From NCBI RefSeq assembly GCF_034702125.1, contig NC_085876.1, positions 15,030,253 through 15,094,252 on the forward strand: DNA of 64,000 nt, read 5' to 3'. Source of the DNA: Engraulis encrasicolus. Lineage: Eukaryota; Chordata; Actinopteri; Clupeiformes; Engraulidae. Position numbers and translations under genes: made by a program. This document shows positions 51,655 through 62,925 of this stretch, one piece after another (positions within the stretch are counted from its first letter, which is position 1; each line of letters starts with the position of its first letter). The notes below the pieces were generated by a model that ran no database searches, was not told the DNA's origin, and saw only the letters and a program-made list of their open reading frames with translations.

Positions 51655-51928
51655 ATGCGTCTCACCAGTTTGTGTTTGAGGTCGGAGCTGAAGAGCAGCC
51701 TGGCCTCCAGGTCCAGCAGGGTGTCCAGCTCCTTGAGGGGCAGCAGGCCTGGCTCCAGCTCTGTGTCGTCCTCCTTACTGCCCCCTTGTGGCGGCTCGAT
51801 GGTCCGCGAGATCACGTTCAACTGCTCCAGGATCAGCTCCTGGTTCGTCAGTAGGTTGTGCAGAAGTGCTGCAAGTGGAGGAGGAATAAAAGAGACAGAA
51901 AGAAAGAAAGACAGAAGGGAAGAAAGAC

Positions 51929-51975
<47 letters not shown>

Positions 51976-54292
51976 ATTAATAAAGGTGCGCTTTAAAGGA
52001 AGACATTAAAAGGTGTTATTATTATTGGTGTTGTGTTATTGTTTAAATTATTATTTAATTAAAGTTAAATTTATTTATAAAGCACATTTGCAGTAGTAAC
52101 TGAAGCAGTAGAGTAGTTTGAAATGGCAAAAGTATGTTTTGAAAGCAATACTTTATAAATGGCAGATTCATAGCTCCGGACTAGCAAAATGCTTAGTCTT
52201 CGAAAATAGAGCAGCTGAGAGATGGATGAATGGATGGCCATTAGAATTATACGTCTCGAAAGCTCCCTCGGAAACCACAAAAATATATTGCTGACATCCC
52301 AAGTCTGCTGGAAGTTTCACCACTCTTGTCAAGTACTGATAACAACACTTTCGTGCCCACAAATTGCAGGAAATGCAATATTCTGGAATCTAGAATGAGC
52401 AAGAAGCATGGCAGTAATGATTTCACAATTAAGCATGGCATGCCAGGATAACGAGTGTGTGAAATACAGTACATGATGATGTGACATACTGTTAATGTTG
52501 TTCTCCAATGTTATACTGCTGTGTCAGTTAGTCAGTAGCCTGTGTTTGGGGGAGGGTGTTGTACTCTGAAATAACTGAAGACTTGTCCTTTACTGCTTTT
52601 ACAAATGGGTAATGTGAAGCTTGGTCACTTTAGAGGCTATGGGCACATGATCAGTGCACATTTCACTCCTCCCACCAGTAATCATTTTTCAATGACATTG
52701 ACTGATTGGATAAAAAGGACATGGGTTTTCAAATTTGAACGGAGTTCATCACTCCCTCCACTAAACATTTCTCAGCTCGACAGTCCGACACCCCCTGTAC
52801 AAGCAAAATAAATAAGAAGAGATGGAAAGAACAGGATAGGTAGGAGGGGCGACCAAAAGGCTGGAGGACAGAAGAAATTAGTAAAGGAGCGATCTTGAGA
52901 TTCAGCATATAAGCCTTTTACCTCTTTGAGTTCTTACATGAGTACTTACTGCAGACTGGATCACTCCCCCTGCTGTTCGTCTCGGACATTGCAGGAATGT
53001 CATTGGGGGAGCCACAGTGCTGGCATATGACTGTGGGTTGTGCGTTGGACGGCATGCCTTCGTGCATCGGATCGTTCTCTTCAGAGTCATTCATCCTGCA
53101 AGACATTTGGGAATTGAATTTAACCCCTTCATGCATGCCATACCTCCAGTGGCACGCTGTAATAGTCATTGGAAAGTAAACTACCATACTACAATACTAT
53201 GACATAACACAGGGCCTTTAGTAATGAACTATGACTTTGTCATTACCATTCTGGTAGCAGCAAATTTATAACGGTGTGTCTTAACGGGTTATGAAGGACG
53301 CCCACGTGAACTGTTTGATTATGTATTATTATTATGATCACATCTTTTGAGGTGCGAGTAAAACATACATATTTCATAATCTCCACAAAACTTCAAAATT
53401 CATAACATATTGCATAATAATAGTGTACGTAATACCACACTAACTAATCCTCCTGCCACTTGTTGGTAAGTGTGATTTACAATATGCAGTTACATGAAGA
53501 TTGTATATAACGAAATTATCCTACATCATATCCCGTTTCCGTTTGGAGCTCCCGGGTTCAACTTCTGCATGGAGGTCAGTGTGGTCCTCCACCATGGACA
53601 GCCTCCTGTACGCATCATTGTAACTAGCTGATAATGAGAACAACAGTTACTTTATTTACTTACTACTTTATCTACTTATCGTAACTCACATATTATAGGT
53701 TGCGTACAAGTTATAACATGCTGTATATGAATGATAAATTAGGAGTTGTTACATGAGCAACAGCTACTGTTGTTAATTCAGTTGTTAACAGATAAGGCAT
53801 GAACCCTGTTATCTGCTGATATGACCACCAAGTATGGAAAGTGAACATTCCCAAACCCCAAACAAGATTGAATTACACATTTATCCTAAGACAATGACAG
53901 AAGGTATTTGGGGTAGGGGACACTCATGTGAGTGAGGGCATTTATATGGATGTTCATATGTTTTTATGTTTTATGTCCTGCAAGGGACTACAGATGTAAA
54001 ATAGTCTGAGGCTAACTCTGCTACAATGCATGGAATGGCACCATTTATGTTTTTATTGTACATGGTCCCTAAGAAATGGAAATTGAATACACACATTGTA
54101 TTCCATACCTGCAGTGTGTACAAGGTTTACTTTGAAAGGCAACCAGTTTGGACACGGCTGTTCTTGGCAGCGCGAGGCCTTGAGGATTCGCTGGGTCTTG
54201 TAGGGAGGCCAGAGACACACTCCGTCCTTGACCCAGTTTGCAGGTACCACCTCCACCTCCTCTGTATCCACAAACTTCACTATGTGGTACAT
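49020..54292 (-). CDS. Uncharacterised DUF4806-type protein, complete in six exons
   Basis: Minus-strand exons: 54292-54109, 53627-53525, 53095-52950, 51868-51666, 49834-49675, 49285-49020 (TAA at 49022-49020). Phases match at all five junctions; 1062 bases, 353 aa. The start MYHIVKFVDTEEVEVVP with LWPPYKT at 28-34 is the N-terminal module I associate with many fish DUF4806 proteins. A short basic linker (KRKRD) follows, then a Cys-pair segment (ICQHCG, in exon 3), a leucine-rich helix (exon 4) and the DUF4806 region at about 213-300: GGMTVKDCVWRMMSHLL, INWRG, LKDVLTRAVRQNRMTS, then RWLQLAADREGGRKAR. The tail is low complexity (STPSTPNTPS, then an eight-Gln run) and ends TTATSYN. The exon 2 donor (GTAGGA) is the weakest junction. 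The function of the family is not known to me; a nuclear, possibly DNA-associated role is only a guess. The gene is divergent from zbtb22. Confidence 0.82.
49945..50848. mobile_element. Mariner-type MITE in the last-but-one region of the DUF4806 gene
   Basis: ACAGTTTTTCTCGATTGGTT (49947) and AACCAATCGAGAAAAACTGT (ending about 50847) begin nearly perfect inverted arms of about 60 bases, extending through GGCTAATTTCT. TA flanks both. About 900 bases, no intact frame; it lies in intron 4. Confidence 0.8.
50851..51035. repeat. Near-perfect palindrome with arms of about 70 bases
   Basis: AAGAAAGAAGTCTACCGCAC pairs with GTGCGGTAGACTTCTTTCTT, and the arms continue through GACTTTGTGCTCGTTTTATT. It begins a few bases after the mariner-type MITE. 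Confidence 0.88.
51213..51282. repeat. (CA)n microsatellite
   Basis: About 35 CA units beside the exon-derived minisatellite of the DUF4806 gene; a second CA tract is at 51616-51651. Confidence 0.95.
51294..51610 (-). repeat. Tandem copies of the 3' end of DUF4806-gene exon 4
   Basis: Four units (starting 51294, 51398, 51480, 51564) repeat AGTTTGTGTTTGAGGTCAGA then GCTGAAGAGCAGACCAGACT. This is the same sequence as the real exon end at 51667, which encodes LLFSSDLKHKL. Units are 82-104 bases long and separated by CACGCACG/CA repeats. The copies lack the GTGA of the donor. Confidence 0.9.
51898..51975. repeat. (AAAG)n microsatellite
   Basis: AGAAAGAAAGACAGAAGGGA changes to about 13 perfect AAAG units, 30 bases upstream of exon 4 on the minus strand (its acceptor is at 51869). 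Confidence 0.95.
53117..53291. mobile_element. MITE family D, copy 2, beside DUF4806-gene exon 3
   Basis: TTAACCCCTTCATGCATGCC at the left and GTGTGTCTTAACGGGTTA at the right; the interior (GTGGCACGCTGTAATAG, CAGGGCCTTTA, CCATTCTGGTA) matches 25327-25497. It ends about 20 bases from the exon 3 acceptor. Confidence 0.65.
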
Positions 54293-54311
54293 AGTCGCTG
54301 CAGCAGCAGGC
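54293..54311 (-). other. 5' UTR part of the first coding exon of the DUF4806 gene
   Basis: A TTTCCAG acceptor on the minus strand ends at 54312, 19 bases before the ATG. This suggests that the start-codon exon is spliced to an upstream non-coding exon not located here. Confidence 0.4.
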
Positions 54312-55721
54312 CTGGAAACCCATAACATTGATTCATAATACTTAAATACCATGATTTATCTTTTCAAAAAGGTTTGTCAATGCTCTCTCTGGCTACTAAC
54401 TTAATTCCAATGCTGCTTACTCCTCACTCACAGATGTAGCATTTGTGCACCTGTTTTAACAGAATTAACTGAAGAGGTTTTTTTTTTTTTTTTTTAACAC
54501 AACAAGGGTTGTACCAACCCAGCAGAGTTCTTCAGTCAGACAAATGCACAGCTCCACAGGTAGAAAATCCACAAGAGGGTTGGTGGCCTATGTACCGGAA
54601 TGTGTCATATCCACATTCCACACCATTGGTAGGCTATGAAGCATCCTCTCTAGAAAGAAGAATCATGTCATATACATGATGCCACTAGTCTATACCCAGT
54701 AATCTATGGTAGGCCTATCCAGTACACTACAGCAACAATTGAGCAGCTTCAACATGCTGCTGGTGTAGGTGTGTTCTGTTATTTGTCTACAGTCATTGAA
54801 TTAAAATGGAGAGCCAAGTTTTTATAATGCACATTAGCCCCCTATGTCTGTTTTAAGAATATCTTATTGGCCATGTAATTTTTTAACAGTCTTTTGGGGG
54901 AAATATCGGCGGATAATATGTCAGCCTATATGTTAGTAGCTCTCATCATAGGCTGCCAAGTGTTCCTGCACAACCTACCCCTGTACAAAAGCACGACTTT
55001 AGATATCATCATGATCTTGTCGTCCACTGTCTGCCATCTAAATCTTTAAGCCGAGTAATGTGTCAGTACATACATTTTAGTAGGCCAATTCAGTATCAGC
55101 AACATGGATTAATTTGTATAATAGCACTGATGCTTTTCTTTTTGTATAAACATGCTCAGATACACATGGCTTTTAGGCCTGAATTTATGCATTAACGTTG
55201 TGCTCATGTGCTGCTAGATCTGTTGTTAGGATATAACTTGATCAATCACATTTTGTTTTCTATAAATATAAGCTTGATTAAATGCTTATGCCATACCGGA
55301 TGTCCCACATGCACGATAGATAATAATCACACCATTTGATGTTAAGTGAGAAAAACGCCAGGCTATTTATTGCTAAGGCTGGTCCTTTCAATTCCTTTTA
55401 GGAAGAGTGGCGTAATGCTACTGTACAACGTTTGGTTTACTGACAGTAGCTAACAATAGTAACGTTCTCGAAGGGGAAATATCGACAGTGGCAGAGATCA
55501 GAAGTGGTTTAACTGAAGTGCAATGTCTCGGGTCACATGTCACCCGCACATTAACGCCACAGCAGACGGAAGAATAGTCCCCGAAAGAAAACTCAAAAGC
55601 GGCGTAACATTAAGCGAACCGGGTTGGCTAGCTAGCTAACAAAGTAGCTGTGCTGGAGTCAGCGCGGCTAACATTAGCTAGCTGAGTTGGCTTTACGCGG
55701 ACCTTCCATTACTTCACCAAA
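54312..55721. promoter_or_regulatory. Divergent intergenic interval of the DUF4806 gene and zbtb22
   Basis: No exon was recognised. The DUF4806 gene is transcribed to the left and zbtb22 to the right of this interval. 55440-55720 is richer in CpG than the flanks and holds repeated GCTAGC/GCTAAC motifs, so it is the best promoter candidate. No TATA box was identified. Confidence 0.45.
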
Positions 55722-56600
55722 GGGTAAGACGGTTTGCTCAATTAATGATTGCCTTATCCGTTGGTGCTCTTCTTCGTAAGCCTAGAATCTGGCGTTTAAC
55801 TGGGGATATTTACGCAACTGGATCATTGACATTTTGTGAACAACCCGATCCAAGTTAGCTAGCTATCTAGTTTGTAGTTAGCTTGATACCCAGACACTCT
55901 GCACTGCAGCTGGACTCGACAATCGAAATTGCTATATTGTATCGGTCGTGTTCCTGTCTGGAGCGTGCCAAATGTATCAACGACGTTCCATCTAACACAA
56001 TGCATTCCGACGAGCTTTTTACAAAGAATCAGAGGATTTACCTTTTCGAGTTAGAATGCTAGCTTCTCAGTTTTGTAGCACATGCAGATAGCAGCTGTGT
56101 GGAATGGATCCGGCCCTAATCCGGCGCAGATCCGGTGGATCTACGCCAGATAAGGGCCGGACGCGTGCCAGAATCAGCTGCTTGTTGTCAGGGGCGAGAA
56201 GTTCCAGATAACGGAAGATTACATTAGATAACTTAACTTGGGGATTGGGACTGGCCCCGACAAAGATTGAGAACATGTTGAAGTAAAATTCTTGTAAGGA
56301 AATGTTTTTCATTGTAGAATTAGCTAGCCAACCTGCTACCTGGCTAACTGTCACTGTCTTTGATGTCATTTAAGACTGAACAGACTTCTACAGAGGCTGA
56401 GGATTTGCTTTAGGCTATCACAGAACATCATGGGCGCATTGGTTATGTTTGCAATGATTTTTAGCGTTTAAATGTGACCATTTCATTTCATTTAGGTTAG
56501 ATTGACTTTTTGTGAAGCCATACAGAATAACATGTCATTTTTGGTGTGTATACCGTTTTATTGACAACATATTAATTTGTAACCTATATTGTTCCACAGA
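55722..56600 (+). other. Putative first intron in the zbtb22 5' UTR
   Basis: A GGGTAAGACG donor follows a GC-richer stretch (55440-55722) rich in CpG and GCTAGC/GCTAAC motifs. The nearest acceptor upstream of the zbtb22 ATG is GTTCCACAG ending at 56599. A non-coding exon ending at 55722 joined to 56600 would give a 101-base UTR before the ATG. The splice sites are seen; their use is inferred. Confidence 0.4.
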
Positions 56601-56700
56601 CCGTGGACACTTAATTGGAAGAATGAGTTTATCGCGTCTCTGTCGGTGAAATCTGAAAAAGTACCGGTGCTCAAGGCATTCAGGCAGGCCAGCCGGGCCA

Positions 56701-59700
56701 ATGGACAGGGGATGTAGAGGGGCTACTGCCCCCTCTGGCACCGCAATTCAAGTCTTCTTTCCGGATGTCCAAGGTGCGCTGCTCGAGAAGTTGAACCAGC
56801 AGCGCGAGGACGGCATGCTCTGTGACCTCTCCATCCACGTGCAAGGACAGGTGTTCAAGGCTCACAGATGCGTCCTCGCGGCGTCTTCGCCTTACTTTCA
56901 TGACCAGGTAATAACTGATGTTGCTGTAAATGAAAAAAATAAATAATATATTTGATGAAGTTGTTGCTGTTATCCATTAAATAGCTTGTTAGCCCAACTG
57001 TTAAGTACAAGTGAGTTCCACATGAATAAAAAATATCACTCAATGTTTCATATCAAATGTACATGATGGTTTATGTTCTTCAACAGTTCACAACCATAAT
57101 ATAATGATTGTTTAATATGTTTAATTAATGTTTTGCCATTCAATCATTATTTCCTATACATGGGTTCTAAATTCTTGTTTTCTCCTGGCTGCGCGACACT
57201 AGCTGTGCACAACTCAACCTCTGATTGTTGGAAACCGCTGTCGGTCAAAAAATTAGCTTGCGTAGTTGGCTGCCAGTGTCTTGCCCCTCCTCACAACATC
57301 GTGTTTATAAACACGGTGAACCCATGTATTGTCATGTCCTAACGCTCCCTTGTGTTCTAGGTCCTCCTGAAGAACGTGACAGCCGTGTCTCTGCCATCTG
57401 TCATGGACCCCCTGGCTTTCCAGAGCGTGCTCAGCTCGGCCTACACGGGTCAGCTCAGCATCGTCCGCGAGGACATTGTCAACTACGTCACCGTGGCTAG
57501 CTTCCTCCAGATGTGGCACATCGTGGACAAGTGCACCGAGGTTATTCCTGGTTTTTTTTAGTATTCTGTATATACCTTTTTGTAAATTGGCCACTGTGTT
57601 GTACAGTGGATACTGTATGAGATTTTTAGTTGTTTATTTCCAGAATTCATGCTGCTCATTCACTAATGCTACCTTTTTCATGAATACTTACCACCACCAT
57701 CAAATTCTAAGTATTCATTATGACTTGAAAAATTGCACTTTTCATACATGAAAAGGGGGATCTTCTCCATGGTCTGCCATTTTGAATTTCCAAAAATAGC
57801 CATTTTTAGCTGCAAAAATGACTCTAATTTGACAATACTAGAAAATATTTGTTTATTACTTAGTAAACTTTCATGTAAAGATCAGAATTGGCAATAGGCC
57901 GCCCAATTTCAATGAGCTGCATAGTTGCAGCACCCTTTTTGACCATTTCCTGCACAGTGTCCCTTTAATGCCTGGACTAAAGTGAGTGCTTTCGATCTCA
58001 TTGTGAATGTGTTCAGTGTAAACTACACATGGTGAATATTGACAGTAAAAGGCATTCTATTCTGTTTTATTCTATTCCAGGTGCTGAAACAAGTGCGCCC
58101 CCTAGTGGAACCAGTGGAGATCACCCCACCACATGCAGGAGGAGGAGGAGGAGGAGGAGGAGGTGGGGGCTCGTCCAGACACCAGTCCCCCAGCAGCTCT
58201 GACTGCTACTATGTGGACCCGGAGGACAGGGGGGGTAGGGAGCGGGTTGGCACTGCCCAGGACTGCATCTCTTCCCTGGAGAGAGGAGTCTGCAGCGGCA
58301 GCAGCAGCGGTGGCGGTGGTAGGGGGGGCATGATGGAGCAGAGGAGGGAGCCACTGCCTCCACTGGCAACCTGGAGAAGGCCTCAGCTGGCCAGCAGGTG
58401 GCAGCCTCGCGCATCCCCACAATCGGAGCCCTTCAGCCAGGCTCCGCAGCATCCGCTGAGCTCTGGGCCCGTTTTCAGCCCCGGCGGGGGGAACAACGCG
58501 GAGGACCCCAGCGACGGGGTGACTATCATAGGTGTCACAGGACCTACGCACCTGCCTGGTGGCAGCCCTGCCGCCGCCACTCTGGGTCACCTGGGCGGGA
58601 GGGGAGCGGAGATGGTAGTGGGTCCTGCTCGACTGGAAGGGCTGGCTGACCCCTCACACCTGAGAATGGGCATGAAGGCGAGGGTGAAGGGGGGCATGGT
58701 GAGGGATCGCAGGAGACGCCCGAGCTGGGACAGGGAGGGGAGAGGAGAGGACGAGGGCGTGCAGGAGAGCATGTGTGGGGAGAGAGGGATGGAGGCAGAT
58801 GAAGGAGTGGGTGAAGGTCTGGAGGAGGAGGCGGCTGTGATGAGAGCCCAAAAAGCACTGCGATCTGGTGAGTGAAATGTGATTGTGTCAGTGCTTGATT
58901 TTGTAGAGCTCTGTATTTTATTAATTTCATTTTTGGAGACGCCTACTCTGAGTGGTTGTACACATATTGTGTACTGTTTCTTCATATGCACAGGTCATAC
59001 AAGGAAATTAATATTACATGTACATTGTTGAAGTTCACCGTCTTGGTCTACACTTCTTGCGTTTTCAAAATCTGAGTCAAAAAAAAAATCAAAAACTCCT
59101 GAAGTCAAATTAATCTATTTATTTTCTAAAATTATCAAATAACAAAATGACTACCACTGGTACTATCCAGAATACCATCAATGGCCCATACACAGTAGAC
59201 ACTAGGCCAACAGCTTTACAGAACTGCAGAGTCTACTACAGAAAAATGACAAAGACAACAAAAGCAGCTTACGGTGCGCTCCGGAATTCTTAACTCTTCT
59301 CTCGCCCTCACCAATGACAATTTTTGAGTTCGGGTGAAATGAAATTAGGAATTATTTATGGTTTGTGGGTGTATGGGTGTGCTTGTGTAAGCAATTACGT
59401 GATTTGTTAGTTAACCAAGAATGTGCCTATGCTGTGTCGATTGTAATCTACTGGTGGTCCTTGGGGGCTGGTTTGATCACTGTAGGTCCCGTGACCTCAT
59501 CTGTGGACATCCTGAGTCCTGCACTTTTGATTAAACAATACACATACAACCAACACATTCTTTTGACATCTTTGTGGGCCCTTTGTCCTGAAAGGATTGA
59601 AATCCAATGTTAGTCATTTCCCGTTGTCACCTACTCCAGGCCTCCTAAAAGGATTAAGCTTAAGTTAAATAGTTTCGCTTCTGAGTTACATCACCGCATC

Positions 59701-62406
59701 CTGTGCCCTAGAAAAAATGATACTTCAAGGAGTTAGTATGCACATAGCTGTTCTTCCTGTATACTCTTTGGACTTCAGACTCCTCTAAGGAAAATAAGCA
59801 ATCAGTTAATCAATTAAGGAAAATAAGCAATCAGTTAATCAATTATCAAAAGACTGGCTTTCAGCTTGCCTCACGACAATGTTTTGATGACGGCTGTAGG
59901 CTGTCCTAAAAATAATGGGCAATTACTCAACATCCTCACCTCATCTCCTGATTGTCACATGGGGCCATTAATCAATGGTTTGAGTGCCCACAAACAGAAA
60001 AACAAGACACATTTATTTTAATGCTTTTAATCATAACCAAATATTGTAGAATTTCTTTGCAAACACAAATGAATTCCTGAACTACTTGTTGTAAGCCAAT
60101 GCATTACATTTCAGCACCTCAGAATCTAGCCTATTTTCAACAACGTTTAACTCTTTATACCATGAAAGGACATAGACATGTCACAGGACTAACATTTACA
60201 ATCTGACATCAAGTGCAAGATGGCACAAGTTATATAATAAGGGATGAAGATGGAATGTGTATCTAATATAGCCTGGTGAACCAGCGCCACCCGCTGGACG
60301 GCAAAATGTTTTGTCTACGTGTGGGTCTGGCCTCGCATAATGATTCAATGAAGCCAGAATGCCAGGAATCTGGCAAACCAATTACAACGCAAAGATGTGT
60401 TTTGAATCAAAGCGGGCAGGGTTTTGAGGGAAGGTTGTTCTCATCAACAATCTTCGGATGTATTATGCATCGAGGCCAGACTAAATTAGACATCCACATT
60501 TAGTCTGGTTTATCAGGCTATATCTAATATAGAGAATTCGGCCATAAGGTTTGGTGACAATCTATCCACCCCGTTAGAGATACTGTCCAAACTTTTCATC
60601 TGTCAAATATGGCCGGACGACTGTATGCCCCTTGACACTTTCGGCCACATGCAAAAACAGAACTGCAGAAACTGAAACATCATCCACCATTTTGAATGCT
60701 TCAAGACCTGGTCAAGTCCAAAATATTCCCTCGTGTACTATGACGGGGCTGAGAGAATGTAACTCCCATCCTCTGAAGTGCAGTAAGCACTTCTGTCAAT
60801 TTCAATATGCTGTTGTATTGCTCATGCTACCCTTGACTTGTCAGTACCCGGTGATTCTGCATTTTTCGACTCGGCCCTTTCTGAGATCTAAGCTATTCTA
60901 ATGGGGGCAGACTGTTTACATTAAAAACCTTCTTAACATAACTTAGAACATAGGCCTACTCCAAATATTATCCCAAAAGGTATCGCTGTTTGCTAGTTGT
61001 CTGCTGACGTTGCATAACCTTTTGGATGTTATTGGGAATAAATCAAGATGTTTTAACGTAAACAAACTCTGCCCCCATTAAAATGACCAGGATCTCGGAA
61101 AAGGCTGAAGAAAAAAAAAAATTCTCAGGTACTGACATGTCCAGGGTAGTGTGAGCATTACAACTGCATGTCGAAATTGGCCTAAGTTATCCTTTCACTT
61201 TACGGACAACGGTAAACCAAACACCCTGCAGGTTTTAATGTGGTGGATTTCTGCTTTGTCTCCTCAGGAGACCACACACCAAGCACAATGGCCCCTGAAG
61301 GACAAGCCGAGGCCTTCGACAAAGACAACGGTGGTGGCGAGGCATCAAGGACTAGCAGCATGGGCCTGCCCGACGCTGTGGATGGCCGGGATCCTCCTCT
61401 CCCCTGTGGGCCTGTGGTGGGCGTGGGCGCGGTACCCCCGGTTCCAGACCACTGGAGTCAGTCCGGCCCTTGGCTCCACCAGAGGGACTACAGGGGTAGA
61501 GAGGTGGGGGATGGAGGGGAGGTGGAGGAGGTGGACGATGACATGAACTTTGGGGAGCATCTGGGAGGAGATGGTGGTGGCGGCGGCGGCGTGTTTGGCG
61601 GAGAGACGTACGACGAGATTGAGGACGGTACTGGACAAGTCTCTCAGCGTCCATTGCTGCCGGTATCTCCAGACGACGGGCAGTACATCACATCCGGCCA
61701 GTCGGACCTCACCTGGGTTCCTGGTGGTGGTGGCGGCGGAAGCAACCACTCCCCGTCCTCCACCCCTTTCCACCCCTCCTCCGTTGCCTCTGCCTCGCCC
61801 CCCATCCCCTCCTCCTCCTCCCCCCAGCACGCACAGCAGCAGCAGCACCCGTACACGGGCCGACTGCACTTCTGCCACTGCGGTAAGGCCTACACGCTCA
61901 AGAGCATGCGCGACCGCCACGTGAAGATGCAGCATCTGAACCTGCGGCCCTTCTCCTGCCCCGTCTGCTCCAAATCCTTCAAGATGAAGCACCACCTCAC
62001 CAAGCACCTCAAGACGCACGGCAGCGTGCGGCCCTACGAGTGCGGCTTGTGCGGCAAGAAGGTGGTGTGGCGGGACAGCTTCCTGCGGCACCAGGCGCGC
62101 TGCGAGCGAATGTCCCGGGCCGGAATGCCCGCCGCCTCGACCGGCGACGACGGAGGCGGAGGTGGTGGTTCGGCAGACGCTACAGGAGATGACTGCTACA
62201 TTCCACAAGATGGCGACAGCTTCCTGTCGGACGGTAGTCATGTGAAAGTGGAGAAAATAGACTTCAACGGAGACGAGGAGGTGCCTGGGATGGACGGACT
62301 GGACAACATGGGGTTTCTGTCAGGGGGGGAGAGTGAGCTGACCAGCCCAGGAAAGACACTGGACGGACATGTTTTAAAGCAGGAGGAAGCCGAGAGGTTT
62401 AGTTGA
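56701..62406 (+). CDS. zbtb22: zbtb22, BTB/C2H2 zinc-finger transcription factor, complete coding region in four exons
   Basis: Exons 56701-56907, 57361-57540, 58081-58867 and 61268-62406 (TGA) have matching phases and give 2313 bases, 770 aa. Residues about 18-130 are a BTB/POZ domain (IQVFFPDVQGALLEKLNQ, CDLSIHVQGQVFKAHRCVL, SSPYFHDQVLLKN, SSAYTGQLS, LQMWHIVDKCTE), with the wording of ZBTB22. Exon 3 is low complexity: a poly-Gly run from a GGA repeat, then acidic and Gly/Ser stretches. The C-terminus has three fingers: 594-614 (FCHCGKAYTLKSMRDRH, a C-x-C variant as in ZBTB22), 622-642 (CPVCSKSFKMKHHLTKHLKTH) and 650-670 (CGLCGKKVVWRDSFLRH ending in Cys, a C2HC type). BTB domains dimerise and recruit co-repressors; the fingers bind DNA in the nucleus. 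The exon 2 donor GTTATT is weak. The identity rests on the BTB and finger wording; another ZBTB of the same subgroup is the main alternative. Confidence 0.88.
57157..57331. mobile_element. MITE family E, copy 1, zbtb22 intron 1
   Basis: TACATGGGTTC at the left and GAACCCATGTA at the right are inverted ends around about 175 bases including GCCAGTGTCTTGCCCCTCCT. It ends 30 bases before the exon 2 acceptor. Copy 2 is at 62926-63101. Confidence 0.82.
57720..57968. repeat. Half copy of the rab25-intron foldback, zbtb22 intron 2
   Basis: CATACATGAAAAGGGGGATCTTCTCCATGG and CCATTTTGAATTTCCA are reverse-orientation matches to 20185-20260. The end CACAGTGTCCCTTTAA is MITE-like. Confidence 0.6.
60269..60520. 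mobile_element. MITE with TAGCCTGGT ends and 9-bp target duplication, zbtb22 intron 3
   Basis: TAGCCTGGTGAACC and GGTTTATCAGGCTA are inverted ends, flanked by identical TATCTAATA (60260-60268, 60521-60529). TTAGTCTGG/CCAGACTAA occurs inside. Confidence 0.75.
60785..61196 (+). repeat. Foldback MITE family A, copy 2, zbtb22 intron 3
   Basis: It matches 1754-2161 over its whole length, including TTTCAATATGCTGTTGTATT, CTTTTGGATGTTATTGGGAA and the palindromic ends. It finishes about 70 bases before the exon 4 acceptor (61267). Confidence 0.82.
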
Positions 62407-62925
62407 CTTTTTTTTAGAAAACAGCTTTACCCATTTGCCATAAGCACAAGATGATTTTCGTAAAAAAAGAAGTTTATAATGCCACCCAGCAAAATGGATT
62501 TACATGAGAATTTGTAGGTTTTTATGAATCTTGGCATCTGGCATGAGACCATCATGAGAGTTCTATTATGAAGGAACAAAGGAATGTAAACACACATCTT
62601 TACTAGAGATGTGTCAAAATATATGTTAAAATATCAGCATAGGTTCATATTTGTGGAATTATGAATAATTCCCCTGTTTTTTTTCAAGGCACTCTTCACT
62701 GATTGAAGTAAAATCACATATTCACTTCAAGATTGTTATCGCCAGGTAATTTATTCTATTGTCAGTCACACAATTTTTGAGCTTTGGATAATAATGCCAT
62801 AATGCTGACCACAAGTGGGGAACATGCAGAGTCTCCAGAAGCCTTTCTGTTGAACAGTTGATGTGGTGTTCTCATCTTCTGGTGAGGTATGTGTTTGTTA
62901 TGGTTATTCATAATGTCTCTCTGTA

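Noticed and set aside
61345..62241. 298-codon minus-strand frame
   Set aside because: Antisense shadow of zbtb22 exon 4, caused by high GC and codon bias.
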